In this document: positions 17,350 to 26,021 of the stretch, piece by piece
Layout: each line of letters opens with the position of its first letter
How positions within the stretch are numbered: the stretch's first letter is position 1
NCBI GenBank assembly: GCA_000531095.1
Contig: HG799463.1
Location: 708,132-772,131 of the forward strand
Direction of reading: 5' to 3'
Length of the DNA stretch: 64,000 nt
Source of the DNA: Gemmata massiliana
GTDB taxonomy: Bacteria > Planctomycetota > Planctomycetia > Gemmatales > Gemmataceae
Made by a program: the position numbers and the translations under genes
The notes under the pieces: generated by a model
What the model saw: only the letters and a program-made list of their open reading frames with translations
Databases searched by the model: none
What the model was told of the DNA's origin: nothing

Positions 17350-17366
17350 TCGTGACGAGTGCCCCA

Positions 17367-18374
17367 TCACTTCGCGCGCCCACAGAGTTTCGCCGCGAGC
17401 TTGACCGCCTGCACGAAACTCGACACGTCGGCGACGCCTCTCCACGCGATGTCGAACGCGGTCCCGTGATCGACGCTCGTGCGCACGATGGGCAGCCCGA
17501 GCGTAATGTTGACCGCCTCCTCGAACGCGAGCGCTTTCAGCGGGATCAGTCCCTGATCGTGGTACATGCACACGTAGGCGTCGCACTTCGCGCGGTACTT
17601 CGGCAGGAACGCCGTGTCCGGCGGAAGCGGCCCGTCTACATCGATGCCCGCAGCCCGCGCGGACTCGATCGCAGGGAGGATGATGCGTTCCTCCTCGCTG
17701 TCGCCGAACAACCCGTGTTCGCCCGCGTGCGGGTTCAGCCCGCACATCAGGAGCCGCGGCGCACGCCCACGAATGCGGCGCATGGCTTCTGCCGTGAGGT
17801 CGATCGTGTCGCGGATGCGCCCTGTGGTGAGTAGAGCGGGCACTTCGCGGTACCCGACGTGAACGGTGACGAGACTGCACGTGATCGCTTCGGCCGTGAG
17901 CATCATGCAGGAGCGGTCCGCGTTCGTGCGGCTCGCGAGGATCTCCGTGTGCCCCGGGAACGGGATGCCGGCGGCGTGTAGCGCCTCCTTATGGAGAGGG
18001 CCGGTCGCGATCGCGTCCACGCGCCCGGCAAGAGCCTCATCGATGGCGCAATTCACATAATCGTAAGCCGCCTTCCCGCACGCCGCAGACACCGTGCCCG
18101 GTTGCACCATGCCGGCGTCGATCGCCTTCAGGTCGAGAACACACGCCGCATTGCTGGCACCGTTAAAGTTCACCCATTCGGTGCGGTCGAGCACCCGCTC
18201 CGGTTCCGGCCACCCGAGGTGCCGGGCGACTCGCGAGAGCACGTCGGCGTCCCCGATCACCACCGGCACACACAGTTCCCGCACGCGCTCGTCGCGCAGC
18301 AGCTTTAAGCACAATTCAGGGCCAACACCGGCTGGATCACCTGTAGTGATTGCGATTCTGGGAAGTTGAGTCAT
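17367..18374 (-). CDS. pdxA: 4-hydroxythreonine-4-phosphate dehydrogenase
   Basis: A 335-residue PdxA, which oxidises 4-phosphohydroxy-L-threonine in the DXP-dependent route to pyridoxal phosphate. Family features include the N-terminal ITTGDPAGVGPEL, the metal/substrate site GPLHKEAL and FPGHTEIL, the GLNPHAGE motif, YHDQGLIPLKAL, and SVDHGTAFDIA near the C-terminus. The ATG at 18372-18374 is preceded by AGAAGG at 18379-18384. The frame stays open far upstream, antisense to the WD40 gene, but that part is not protein-like. Divergent from the WD40 gene. Confidence 0.97.
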   Translation of the reverse strand: MTQLPRIAITTGDPAGVGPELCLKLLRDERVRELCVPVVIGDADVLSRVARHLGWPEPERVLDRTEWVNFNGASNAACVLDLKAIDAGMVQPGTVSAACGKAAYDYVNCAIDEALAGRVDAIATGPLHKEALHAAGIPFPGHTEILASRTNADRSCMMLTAEAITCSLVTVHVGYREVPALLTTGRIRDTIDLTAEAMRRIRGRAPRLLMCGLNPHAGEHGLFGDSEEERIILPAIESARAAGIDVDGPLPPDTAFLPKYRAKCDAYVCMYHDQGLIPLKALAFEEAVNITLGLPIVRTSVDHGTAFDIAWRGVADVSSFVQAVKLAAKLCGRAK

Positions 18375-18527
18375 CGTGCCTTCTCGCGGGTCCGTTGCTT
18401 GCGAGGCTATTACGCGGGGGTAGAATGCGAGTACTAGGTAAGTTGCGGATACTATTCGGCTTTTTATTCCGCGGCCTCCCCCAAATTGTACGGTACCACC
18501 ACTCGATGCTCCCCAGAGGGACCGTTC

Positions 18528-20393
18528 ATGTCTATTCGAGTTACCCGGCTCCGGATCGTCGCACCGGCGCTCTTTGCACTCGCAGCCTTCGGGCTGGCGA
18601 CAGCCGCGAGCGAACCGGACCTGCCGACTCCCAAAGACGTGAAGGAGTCCGTTGACGCGCTGCGCGACGCCTACGAGAAGCACTACAAGGCGGCCGAAAT
18701 GGACGCCAAGGCGAAGAAGGATCTCGCCAAGAAACTGTACACCGAGGCCCCCAAGCGCAAGACGCCCGCGATGCAGTACGCGAGCTACGACGAGGCCCGC
18801 CAGCTCGCGGCCGTGAGCGGGGACGTCCGGCTCACGCTCGACGCGCTCGTGGCGCTCAGCACCAAGTTCCCGGGCGTGGACCAGAACCTCGCCCCGGACA
18901 CGATCAAGTTGCTCGGCGACGCGGCCCTCGCCTCGACCGAAGACACCGGGCTGATCGCGCTCACGACCGAAGCCGCGTCGTCCGCGTTCGAGCGCGAAGA
19001 CTTCACGACCACCGTCGTCCTCGGCAAGTTGCTCGCGACCGCGGCCAAGAAAGCCGAAGACCCGGACGCCACGCTGGAAGCCCGTCGGCTCCTGCGCGAA
19101 GCCGAGGCGCTCACAGCAGCACAGGGCGCGATCAAGGCGAAGCCGAACGACCCCGCCGCGAGCGAGACCCTCGGCCGGTACCAGGCCTTCACTCGCGGGC
19201 GCTGGGACGTGGGCCTGAAGTACCTCGAAAAAGCCGCGCGCAAGGAACTCGCGGCCGCCGCGACCCTGGACCTCGCCAACCCCAAGACCTCGAAGGACCG
19301 GGCCGCGGTCGGCGAGGCGTGGTACAAACTCGCACAAGAGTTCCGGGGCCTGGAACAGCGCCGCGTGATCGACCGCGCCTGGGAGTGGTACTCGGCGGCA
19401 GTCGCGGTTGCGGCGAACGACGAAGAACTGAAGGCCAGCAACGAGCGCGTCAAGGACATCGAGAAGAACTACCCGGCCCTCTTCAACCTGTCCTTCCAGG
19501 GGCACACCGGGGCCGTGGCCACCGCCGCCGCCACGCTCGACGGCAAGACGCTCGTTACGGTGAGCAACGACAATTCGGTGCGCGTGTGGGACACCCGGAC
19601 GGGCAAGTGCCTGAAGGTGCTCGAAGGGCACACGGGCTGGGTCGGCAGCGTGGTTCTGACGCCCGACAGCGCTCAAGCTGTGACCGCCGGTGGGGACAAC
19701 ATCATCCGCGTGTGGGATCTGAAGTCGGGTAAGGAAACGGCTCAGATCAAGGGCCACACGGTCGCGATCCGCGGGTTGGCCCTCACCGCCGACGGGAAGA
19801 CGCTGATCTCCGGCGCGAGCGACAAGACCTGCCGCGCGTGGGATCTGAAGACGGGCAAGGAAACCAAGCGGTACGGCGACGGCAAGGAATCGGTCGAGAG
19901 CGTCGCGGTTTCCCAAGACGGCAAGTTCGTGCTGGCCGGTAACGACGCGGGCGTCATCACCGTGTACGACGGCAAAACGGGCGACGTGGTGAGCAAGTAC
20001 GACCGGCACGACGGGATGATGGTCTACACCATCGTCGTCAGCGCCGACGGGAAGACCGCGCTGTCGGGCGCACGCGGCAAGGACGTTCACGTGTGGGAAG
20101 TGGCCACCGGCAAGGAGCAGCGCCGGTTCAAGGGCCACACCGAACAGGTGTACCAGATCGCACTCAGCCCGGACAACAAGCTCGTGGCGTCCGCGAGCTA
20201 CGATAAGACGGTCCGCATCTGGGACTTCGACAGCGGCAAGGAACTGAAGAAGCTGGAGGGCCACGCGGACGGCGTTCAGGGCGTGTGCTTCGCGCCGGAC
20301 GGCCGGTCGGTGTACTCCGCGAGCTGGGACAAGAGCGCCCGCAAGTGGCGCCTGCCGCTGCTCTCCGCCGGGGCCAACAAGCGGTTGGACTGA
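18528..20393 (+). CDS. WD40 repeat protein, exported
   Basis: A 621-residue protein with a signal peptide (RIVAPALFALAAFGLATAAS). Residues 30-320 are helical and probably TPR-like. The C-terminal 300 residues carry seven WD40 blades of the form GHTGAV...DNSVRVWDTRTGK. The ATG at 18528 follows AGAGGG at 7 nt. It is a likely periplasmic scaffold, with no catalytic residues visible. The divergent neighbour is pdxA. Confidence 0.9.
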   Translation: MSIRVTRLRIVAPALFALAAFGLATAASEPDLPTPKDVKESVDALRDAYEKHYKAAEMDAKAKKDLAKKLYTEAPKRKTPAMQYASYDEARQLAAVSGDVRLTLDALVALSTKFPGVDQNLAPDTIKLLGDAALASTEDTGLIALTTEAASSAFEREDFTTTVVLGKLLATAAKKAEDPDATLEARRLLREAEALTAAQGAIKAKPNDPAASETLGRYQAFTRGRWDVGLKYLEKAARKELAAAATLDLANPKTSKDRAAVGEAWYKLAQEFRGLEQRRVIDRAWEWYSAAVAVAANDEELKASNERVKDIEKNYPALFNLSFQGHTGAVATAAATLDGKTLVTVSNDNSVRVWDTRTGKCLKVLEGHTGWVGSVVLTPDSAQAVTAGGDNIIRVWDLKSGKETAQIKGHTVAIRGLALTADGKTLISGASDKTCRAWDLKTGKETKRYGDGKESVESVAVSQDGKFVLAGNDAGVITVYDGKTGDVVSKYDRHDGMMVYTIVVSADGKTALSGARGKDVHVWEVATGKEQRRFKGHTEQVYQIALSPDNKLVASASYDKTVRIWDFDSGKELKKLEGHADGVQGVCFAPDGRSVYSASWDKSARKWRLPLLSAGANKRLD

Positions 20394-20415
20394 CACGAAC
20401 GGGTAGCGACGAATA

Positions 20416-20466
20416 GAGTGGGGAGTGAGGGATCGGGGATGCACCCCGGTTTCTCACTCCCCACTC
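20416..20466. repeat. Palindromic repeat after the WD40 gene
   Basis: GAGTGGGGAGTGAG (20416-20429) pairs perfectly with 20453-20466. A further inner hairpin is formed by CGGGG and CCCCG. It lies between two co-directional genes and may terminate the first. Confidence 0.65.
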
Positions 20467-20491
20467 GTCATTTTCACTCTCCGGGAGCGCC

Positions 20492-21679
20492 ATGTCGTCG
20501 CCTGAACACTCCCCGCGCGCGGCGCGCATCGCGTCCGTGGATGCGTACCGCGGGTTCGTCATGTTCCTGATGATGGCCGAGGTGCTGCGCTTCGGCGCGA
20601 TGAAGAAAGCGTTCCCGGGCTCCGAGTTCTGGAGCTTTCTCGCGCACCACCAGGACCACGTCGCGTGGCGCGGGTGCTCGCTACACGACCTGATTCAGCC
20701 ATCGTTTTCGTTCCTGGTCGGGGTCGCCCTGCCCTTCTCGCTCGCGTCGCGTGCGGCCCGGGTCGAAGCGCCGTGGGTGAGCTGGCTGCACGCCTTCTGG
20801 CGCGCGTTTCTGCTTGTCGCGCTCGGGGTGTTCTTGCGATCGGTCGGGAAGGCGCAAACGAACTTCACGTTTGAAGACACGCTCTCGCAGATCGGCCTCG
20901 GGTACGTGTTCCTGTTCGCGCTCGGGCGCGTGCGCCCCGTGTGGCAGTGGGTTGCGGTCGGCGCGCTCCTCGTAGGCTACTGGGCCGCGTTCGCGCTGTA
21001 CCCGCTCCCCGCACCGGATTTCGATTATCGGGCCGTGAGCGGACTACCCGAAGCCGAGCGCCCGACCGGGTTCGCAGCGCACTGGGACAAGAACACCAAC
21101 GCGGCGTGGGCGTTCGACGTGTGGTTCCTCAACCTGTTCCCGCGCGAAACACCGTTTACCCATAACCGCGGCGGCTACGCGACGCTCAGTTTCATCCCCA
21201 CGCTCGCAACGATGGTCCTCGGGCTGATTGCAGGCGGGTGGTTGCGCGCTCCGAGCACACCGGGCGCGAAGATCGGGCGGTTCGTGGGGTTGGGGATCGT
21301 GCTCCTGGCGGCCGGATGGGGCCTTGATGCGGTCGGCATCTGCCCGAACGTGAAGCGCATCTGGACGCCCGCGTGGGTGCTGTTCAGCGCCGGGTGGTGC
21401 TTCCTCCTGCTCGCGCTGTTCTCGGCGCTACTCGATACCGGGTTACCCGGCGGCTGGGCGTTTCCACTGAAAGTGATCGGCGCGAACTCGATCGTGGCCT
21501 ACGCCGGTGAGCACCTAATCAAAGGGTTCGTACTCGATTCGTTCAAAACCCACCTCGGCGCGAACATCTTCGCGCAGGCTGGATCGTATGAATCGCTGGC
21601 GAGCGGGTTCGCGTTCCTGGCCACGTTCTGGCTCGTTCTGTGGTGGATGTACCGGCACAAAATCTTCGTCCGGATCTGA
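20492..21679 (+). CDS. DUF5009 / heparan-acetyltransferase-like membrane protein
   Basis: A 395-residue integral membrane protein with about ten hydrophobic helices. The N-terminus ARIASVDAYRGFVMFLMM carries the DxxRG motif typical of DUF5009/DUF1624 acyltransferase-like proteins related to heparan-alpha-glucosaminide N-acetyltransferase. The extracytoplasmic loops are rich in His and Trp (HHQDHVAWRGCSLHDLIQPSF). It may transfer an acyl group to a sugar across the membrane; the substrate is unknown. The ATG at 20492 has GGGAG just upstream. Confidence 0.85.
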   Translation: MSSPEHSPRAARIASVDAYRGFVMFLMMAEVLRFGAMKKAFPGSEFWSFLAHHQDHVAWRGCSLHDLIQPSFSFLVGVALPFSLASRAARVEAPWVSWLHAFWRAFLLVALGVFLRSVGKAQTNFTFEDTLSQIGLGYVFLFALGRVRPVWQWVAVGALLVGYWAAFALYPLPAPDFDYRAVSGLPEAERPTGFAAHWDKNTNAAWAFDVWFLNLFPRETPFTHNRGGYATLSFIPTLATMVLGLIAGGWLRAPSTPGAKIGRFVGLGIVLLAAGWGLDAVGICPNVKRIWTPAWVLFSAGWCFLLLALFSALLDTGLPGGWAFPLKVIGANSIVAYAGEHLIKGFVLDSFKTHLGANIFAQAGSYESLASGFAFLATFWLVLWWMYRHKIFVRI

Positions 21680-21854
21680 CCGCGTGTTCGCGCCGGCGCA
21701 AACGATTCGCGCTAATGCGGAACCCCGGGTGTTCCGCGGGAGAAATACCCGGCAACCCCGGCGCCCGCTCCGCGCGCCGACCGGCCCTGTTCTACGGTGA
21801 AATCTGTACTCTCAATCGGTCCGATCCGGCCGAAGCCGTGGAAGGTGCGCCGAC

Positions 21855-22847
21855 ATGCCTGCCCAAGTAAGTGCTCCCGTAGATACTCCGCCCGCGTCCC
21901 CCAGCGCACCGCAATCGATCGCGCAGGTTCCCCCGACGATTCTCCTGGTCGACGACTCGTCCGTGCAGCGCCGGATCGTCCACACGCTGCTCGACGCCGC
22001 GGGTTCGTGGCAGATCGCGCACGCCAACGACGGGGTCGCGGCCCTCCAGCACATTGAGAAAGACCAACCGGACCTGGTCCTCACCGACGTGTACATGCCG
22101 AAGATGGACGGGCTCGCGCTGGTCGAACAGGTCCGCGACCGGTTCCCGAGCGTTCCCGTTGTCCTGATGACCGGGCACGGGAGCGAACAAGTGGCGGTCA
22201 ACGCGCTCAAGGCGGGGGCCGCGGACTACGTGCCGAAACGGGCGATGGTGACCGACCTCGGGCGCATCCTGGAACGGGTGCTCGCGAACGCGCAGTCGGC
22301 GTCGGACCGCACGCGCCTGCTCTCCGGGATGACCGGGCGCACGAGCCGGTTCGTGCTCGACAACGACCCGCGCTTGGTCGGCCCGCTGGTCGCTCAGCTC
22401 CGCGAGGAGCTGTTGGCCCTCGACGTGTGCAACCGCCACAGCGCGACCCGGGTCGGGATCGCACTCGAAGAGGCACTCCTGAACGCGATCTACCACGGGA
22501 ATTTGGAGATCGGCGGCGAACTGAAGAACAGCGGCGGCGAGGCGTTCCAAGCGCTGGTGAAAGCGCGCCGACACCAGCCCCCGTTCGTCGATCGCCGCGT
22601 CCGCGTGCTGGCGCGCGTGACCCCGGCCAAAGCAACGTTCGTCATCACCGACGAAGGCAAGGGGTTCGAGGTGCCGAGCATACCCGACGCGATCGACCCG
22701 GCGCTCCTCGACCGCCCGAACGGGCGCGGGCTGCTCCTGATGCGCTCGTTCATGACCGACGTGCGGTACAACACCGCCGGCAACCGGGTTACGCTAACCA
22801 AGACCCGTTCGAGCGCCGAGAGCCGGAACACAGCAATCGCGTCCTGA
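21855..22847 (+). CDS. Response regulator with anti-sigma-type HATPase domain
   Basis: A 330-residue two-domain protein. Residues 28-145 are a receiver domain: ILLVDDSS, phospho-acceptor D in VLTDVYMPKMDG, conserved T in LMTGHG and K in YVPKR. Residues about 190-315 are a GHKL ATPase of the RsbW/SpoIIAB type, with GIALEEALLNAIYHGN, DEGKGFE and NGRGLLLMRSF. Phosphorylation of the receiver probably controls a serine-kinase or anti-sigma activity in a general stress switch. The partner anti-anti-sigma factor is not in the window. Confidence 0.92.
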   Translation: MPAQVSAPVDTPPASPSAPQSIAQVPPTILLVDDSSVQRRIVHTLLDAAGSWQIAHANDGVAALQHIEKDQPDLVLTDVYMPKMDGLALVEQVRDRFPSVPVVLMTGHGSEQVAVNALKAGAADYVPKRAMVTDLGRILERVLANAQSASDRTRLLSGMTGRTSRFVLDNDPRLVGPLVAQLREELLALDVCNRHSATRVGIALEEALLNAIYHGNLEIGGELKNSGGEAFQALVKARRHQPPFVDRRVRVLARVTPAKATFVITDEGKGFEVPSIPDAIDPALLDRPNGRGLLLMRSFMTDVRYNTAGNRVTLTKTRSSAESRNTAIAS

Positions 22848-22886
22848 AACCGTCGAAGGTCGAAAGTCACAAATCAGAAACTCGCG

Positions 22887-22932
22887 TGCGTAGCCCCACC
22901 CGCTCGTTAACACGAGCGGGTGGGGCTACGCA
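22887..22932. terminator. Bidirectional hairpin terminator (TGCGTAGCCCCACCCGCTCGT)
   Basis: A perfect 21-bp stem (22887-22907 with 22912-22932) and TAAC loop between convergent genes. It shares CCACCCGCTCGTT with the hairpin at 32697-32765, which occupies the same type of site. Confidence 0.75.
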
Positions 22933-22939
22933 ACTCAAT

Positions 22940-23941
22940 TTACCCGAGCTTGTGTACCGTGATCCGGTTGTGGCCGACGCTCGTGATGAGGTCGCCCGCG
23001 TCGGAGATGGCGAAGTCGTGAACGTGCGTCGCCAATTTCTCCTGTCGCAGCGTCTTCTTGCCGGCCGGGTCGAAGAAGCACAGGAACCCTTCGCTCGCAC
23101 CGCCGGCCCCCACGAGCCAGGAGCCGTCCGGCGCCCACGCGAGCCGGTTCACCAGCCCCGCGAACTTGTCGCCCGGGAACTCGGCCGTCCGCTTGCCGGT
23201 CCTCCAGTCGAACACCTCCACGCGCGCCTTGCCCTCGAGGTGATCGATGTTCCCGACCTGCCCCATCCCGCCGACCGCGAGTGACTTGCCGTCGGGCGAG
23301 AACGCGAGCGAACGGATACCGCCGATCGAGTGGAGCCGCTGCACCTTGTCCCAGGTGTACATGACGGGCGCTTCGCAGACGGCCAGTTCCTTCCCGGTCG
23401 CCGCGTCCCACACGACGACGTGCCCCACCTTGTCGCCGGTCGCGATCAGCTTGCCGTCCGCGGAAAACGTCACCGCGTAGAGCATGGAGGTGAAGTCGTT
23501 GGGCGTTCTCTCCTTGTGCCCCCTCAGCGTGTGAACGAGCCGGCCGGTAGCGGCGTCCCACACTTTGCACACCATATCGTCGGCCACGCTCGCGACGAGC
23601 TTCCCGTCCGGCGACGCGATCACTTTGCGGATCCACTTCGCGTGCGCGTCCGTGGTGCGGTACACGTCCCCTTCGTCCGTATCGAACCAAGTCAGTTTGC
23701 CGTCGTAACTGCCGCTCACGAGCGTGTCGCCCGAGAGCGCGACGCCCGTAACGTAGCTCTCGTGGGAGTACATTTCCTTCGGCTCGAACTTGGGCGCGGC
23801 GAAGTCGGCCCGGTACACCTTGAAGTCCGAGCACCCGATGTACGCGGCGTCGAACCCGTTCGCGCGCGCGATCGCGAACGTGATCGTCGGCCGGGAAAAG
23901 TCCTTGACCGACTTGAGGGTATCCGGCAGTGGAGCTTTCAT
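22940..23941 (-). CDS. WD40 repeat protein, cytoplasmic
   Basis: A 333-residue WD40 propeller without a signal peptide. Blades are seen as GDTLVSGSYDGKLTWFDT, ADDMVCKVWDAATGRLVHTL and DKVGHVVVWDAATGKEL. The ATG at 23939-23941 overlaps the stop of the upstream protease-like gene (ATGA), so translation is coupled. No Shine-Dalgarno precedes it, in keeping with coupling. The role is unknown; probably protein-protein interaction. Confidence 0.88.
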   Translation of the reverse strand: MKAPLPDTLKSVKDFSRPTITFAIARANGFDAAYIGCSDFKVYRADFAAPKFEPKEMYSHESYVTGVALSGDTLVSGSYDGKLTWFDTDEGDVYRTTDAHAKWIRKVIASPDGKLVASVADDMVCKVWDAATGRLVHTLRGHKERTPNDFTSMLYAVTFSADGKLIATGDKVGHVVVWDAATGKELAVCEAPVMYTWDKVQRLHSIGGIRSLAFSPDGKSLAVGGMGQVGNIDHLEGKARVEVFDWRTGKRTAEFPGDKFAGLVNRLAWAPDGSWLVGAGGASEGFLCFFDPAGKKTLRQEKLATHVHDFAISDAGDLITSVGHNRITVHKLG

Positions 23942-24355
23942 GGCAACGAAGTGGGAGTTGGGGTGGGTGGGTACCGGAACCAGAAGTCGGTAGCGTTGCC
24001 GCCGTATTCGCCCAACCGGAGCAAGGGAAGCCCGATCAGGCCCACGAAGTCGGGGTGGGATCGCGCGGCTGCGGTCGCGGCCCGATCGTTCCCAAAAGCA
24101 AGGACCAGTTCGACGATCCCCAGATCGGGATTGTGCCACTGAATCCAACCGCCTTCGAGTTCGCCAAAATTGCTCTGACGATTCCGGGACGGGGCGACGC
24201 GGAGCGCGGTTCATGAGGTCGCTACGGATGATGATCCCGGCCGGGCTACCGGTGTCCGCTACCAGGTCGAGACTCATGACGGTTCGGTCCGGGGCACGGA
24301 ACCCCAACCGGAGCCAGGGCCGCGGACCGCGGTAGGGGTTGCGCTGTTCGGGCAT
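23938..24355 (-). pseudogene. Retropepsin-like aspartic protease gene with frameshift
   Basis: From the ATG at 24355 the product reads MPEQRNPYRGPRPWLRLGF..., with the aspartic protease motif LVADTGSPAG. Near 24172 the frame changes by one base; the downstream part then continues as NFGELEGGWIQWHNPDLGIV and HPDFVGLIGLPLLRLGEYGG, and stops at 23938-23940, overlapping the WD40 start. Both halves read as one retropepsin-like protein of about 138 residues. The extra base may be a real mutation or an assembly error. The C-terminal GLPLLRLG corresponds to the flap/psi-loop region of the fold. Confidence 0.7.
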
Positions 24356-24369
24356 CGGGCGTCCCGTGT

Positions 24370-24606
24370 CTAAAGAATCTCAAGGTAATCCGGGGTATCA
24401 TCCCCCGCGCGCTCAACGAGCACGTTCCAAATATCGATCCCGAGGGACCGCAGCTTCTCGCGCAACTTCTCGAAATCCGCGTCGTCGGCAACGATCTTCC
24501 CGCCCGCGATCGCAACGAACTGCCGGGGCGGGTACGCCGCGTCGATCGTTGACTTCAGTTGCGGGAACGCGGCCTCGTTGACAGCGCGGTGCTCTTCGCG
24601 GGTCAT
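24370..24606 (-). CDS. Small hypothetical protein (DUF5678-like)
   Basis: A 78-residue protein, MTREEHRAVNEAAFPQL... with a central FVAIAGGKIVADDADFEKL motif recalling DUF5678-type proteins. It ends 14 bp before the protease-like gene, with which it is often likely paired; in the sequence they are plainly co-directional and closely spaced. Function unknown. Confidence 0.75.
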   Translation of the reverse strand: MTREEHRAVNEAAFPQLKSTIDAAYPPRQFVAIAGGKIVADDADFEKLREKLRSLGIDIWNVLVERAGDDTPDYLEIL

Positions 24607-24655
24607 GTGCTACCTCCGGTCACGGACACCCGTGACCATGATACCGCGCTCGTTT

Positions 24656-25960
24656 TCATCCCAACACTGCGGAGATCGGGTGCACGCCGGGGTTCACGAG
24701 CGGGATCGGCCGGCTGCCGACGTGATAGTTCTTGTCCGGGTCGAGGCCGAGGGCCGAGTAGATCGTGGCGAACAGGCTGCCCGCGTCCGCCTCTTCGGAC
24801 ACCACCGTTTGCCCCTTCGGGTCGGTCTTGCCGTACACCGACCCGCGCTTGATGCCGCACCCGGTGATGGTGCTGCTCCACGCGCTGGCGAAGTGGTCGC
24901 GCCCCAAACTCGAGTTGATGCTCGGCGTGCGCCCGAACTCCGAGAGCGTGACGATCATCACGTCGTCGAGCATCCCGCGCTCGGAGAGGTCGTCAATCAG
25001 CGTCGCCATGACGTGATCGAGTTCGGGCACCATCTCCTGGTGCGTCTCGAAGTTCTGCCCGTGGCTGTCCCACCACGCGCGCCCGACGCGCACGAACGGC
25101 ACCCCCGCCTCGACCAAGCGCCGCGCGATCAGCACCTGTTCGCCGAACTGCGTCGAGCCGTACCGGTCGCGGACCTTCTGCGGCTCCTGCGTGACGTCGA
25201 ACAGTTTCTCGCTCGCCATGATCCCGCGGACGCGCTGGTACGCTTCGTTCTGGCTGTTCATCGTTTCGGAACTGCGACCGCGGCCGAACTGCTTGCCCAG
25301 CAGGTCGCGCAGCTCCCCGCGCTCCTGGTGGTCGAGGTCGGTAATGCCGTCGAGCCGCTTGATGAACTCCGGGTAGTTGCTCGTGGTGAGTTCCATCGGG
25401 GCGTACCGGGCGCCGAGGAACCCGGCGTCACCGGGGGCCATGTTGCGCCCCTCGGTCTGCGTGTAGAACGTGACGTAATCGGGAACCTTGCTGTCCGCGC
25501 GGCCCATTTCGCGCGCGATCACCGCGCCGAGGTCCGGGTAGCGCAGGGCCGCTTCGTCGCGCCGGCCCCGCATCATCGTCTGGGCCGCGCTCCCGTGGTC
25601 GCCGTTCTTGGTGTTCAGCCCGCGGATCAGGCACGTAGTCTTCATCCGCGCCGCCATCTTCGGCATCAGCTCCGAGATGCGCAATCCGGGCACGTCGGTC
25701 TGGATCGAGCGGAACGGGCCGCCTGTGGTCGCGCCCGGCTTCGGATCCCACGTCTCGAGCTGTGACGCTCCACCGGCCAGCCACAACAGGATGACACGCT
25801 TCTGCGTCTTCTTGAGCGCCCCGTTCACCCCGGGAGCGGCGAGCGCGTTCAGGGCAGTCATATCGGCAGCGACGGCCGCGCCCGCGGCGGCAAGCCCACC
25901 GAGAAATCCGCGGCGGTCGACGGCATGAGCCGCGGAGCCGCAAAACGTGTTACGAGCCAT
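24656..25960 (-). CDS. DUF1501 domain-containing protein
   Basis: A 434-residue DUF1501 protein, a sulfatase/alkaline-phosphatase-like family abundant in planctomycetes. The N-terminus has a Tat signal (DRRGFLGGLAAAGAAVAA). Family motifs are VILLWLAGGASQLETWDPKP, NGDHGSAAQTMM, GQNFETHQ and LSEFGRTPSINSSLGRDHF. It lies 61 bp downstream of the DUF1549 gene on the same strand, the classic planctomycete pair. The pair is thought to act on extracellular sulfated or other polymers, but the activity is unproven. Confidence 0.95.
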   Translation of the reverse strand: MARNTFCGSAAHAVDRRGFLGGLAAAGAAVAADMTALNALAAPGVNGALKKTQKRVILLWLAGGASQLETWDPKPGATTGGPFRSIQTDVPGLRISELMPKMAARMKTTCLIRGLNTKNGDHGSAAQTMMRGRRDEAALRYPDLGAVIAREMGRADSKVPDYVTFYTQTEGRNMAPGDAGFLGARYAPMELTTSNYPEFIKRLDGITDLDHQERGELRDLLGKQFGRGRSSETMNSQNEAYQRVRGIMASEKLFDVTQEPQKVRDRYGSTQFGEQVLIARRLVEAGVPFVRVGRAWWDSHGQNFETHQEMVPELDHVMATLIDDLSERGMLDDVMIVTLSEFGRTPSINSSLGRDHFASAWSSTITGCGIKRGSVYGKTDPKGQTVVSEEADAGSLFATIYSALGLDPDKNYHVGSRPIPLVNPGVHPISAVLG

Positions 25961-26021
25961 AATTGCCTCGCGTTTAGCGCCCCGACCTTACGACCGGGGG
26001 TGAATGTCTCGTGGTCGGGGG

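Noticed and set aside
18375-20444. Long minus-strand extension upstream of pdxA
   Set aside because: It is antisense to the WD40 gene, and PdxA has its own ATG with a ribosome site at 18374.
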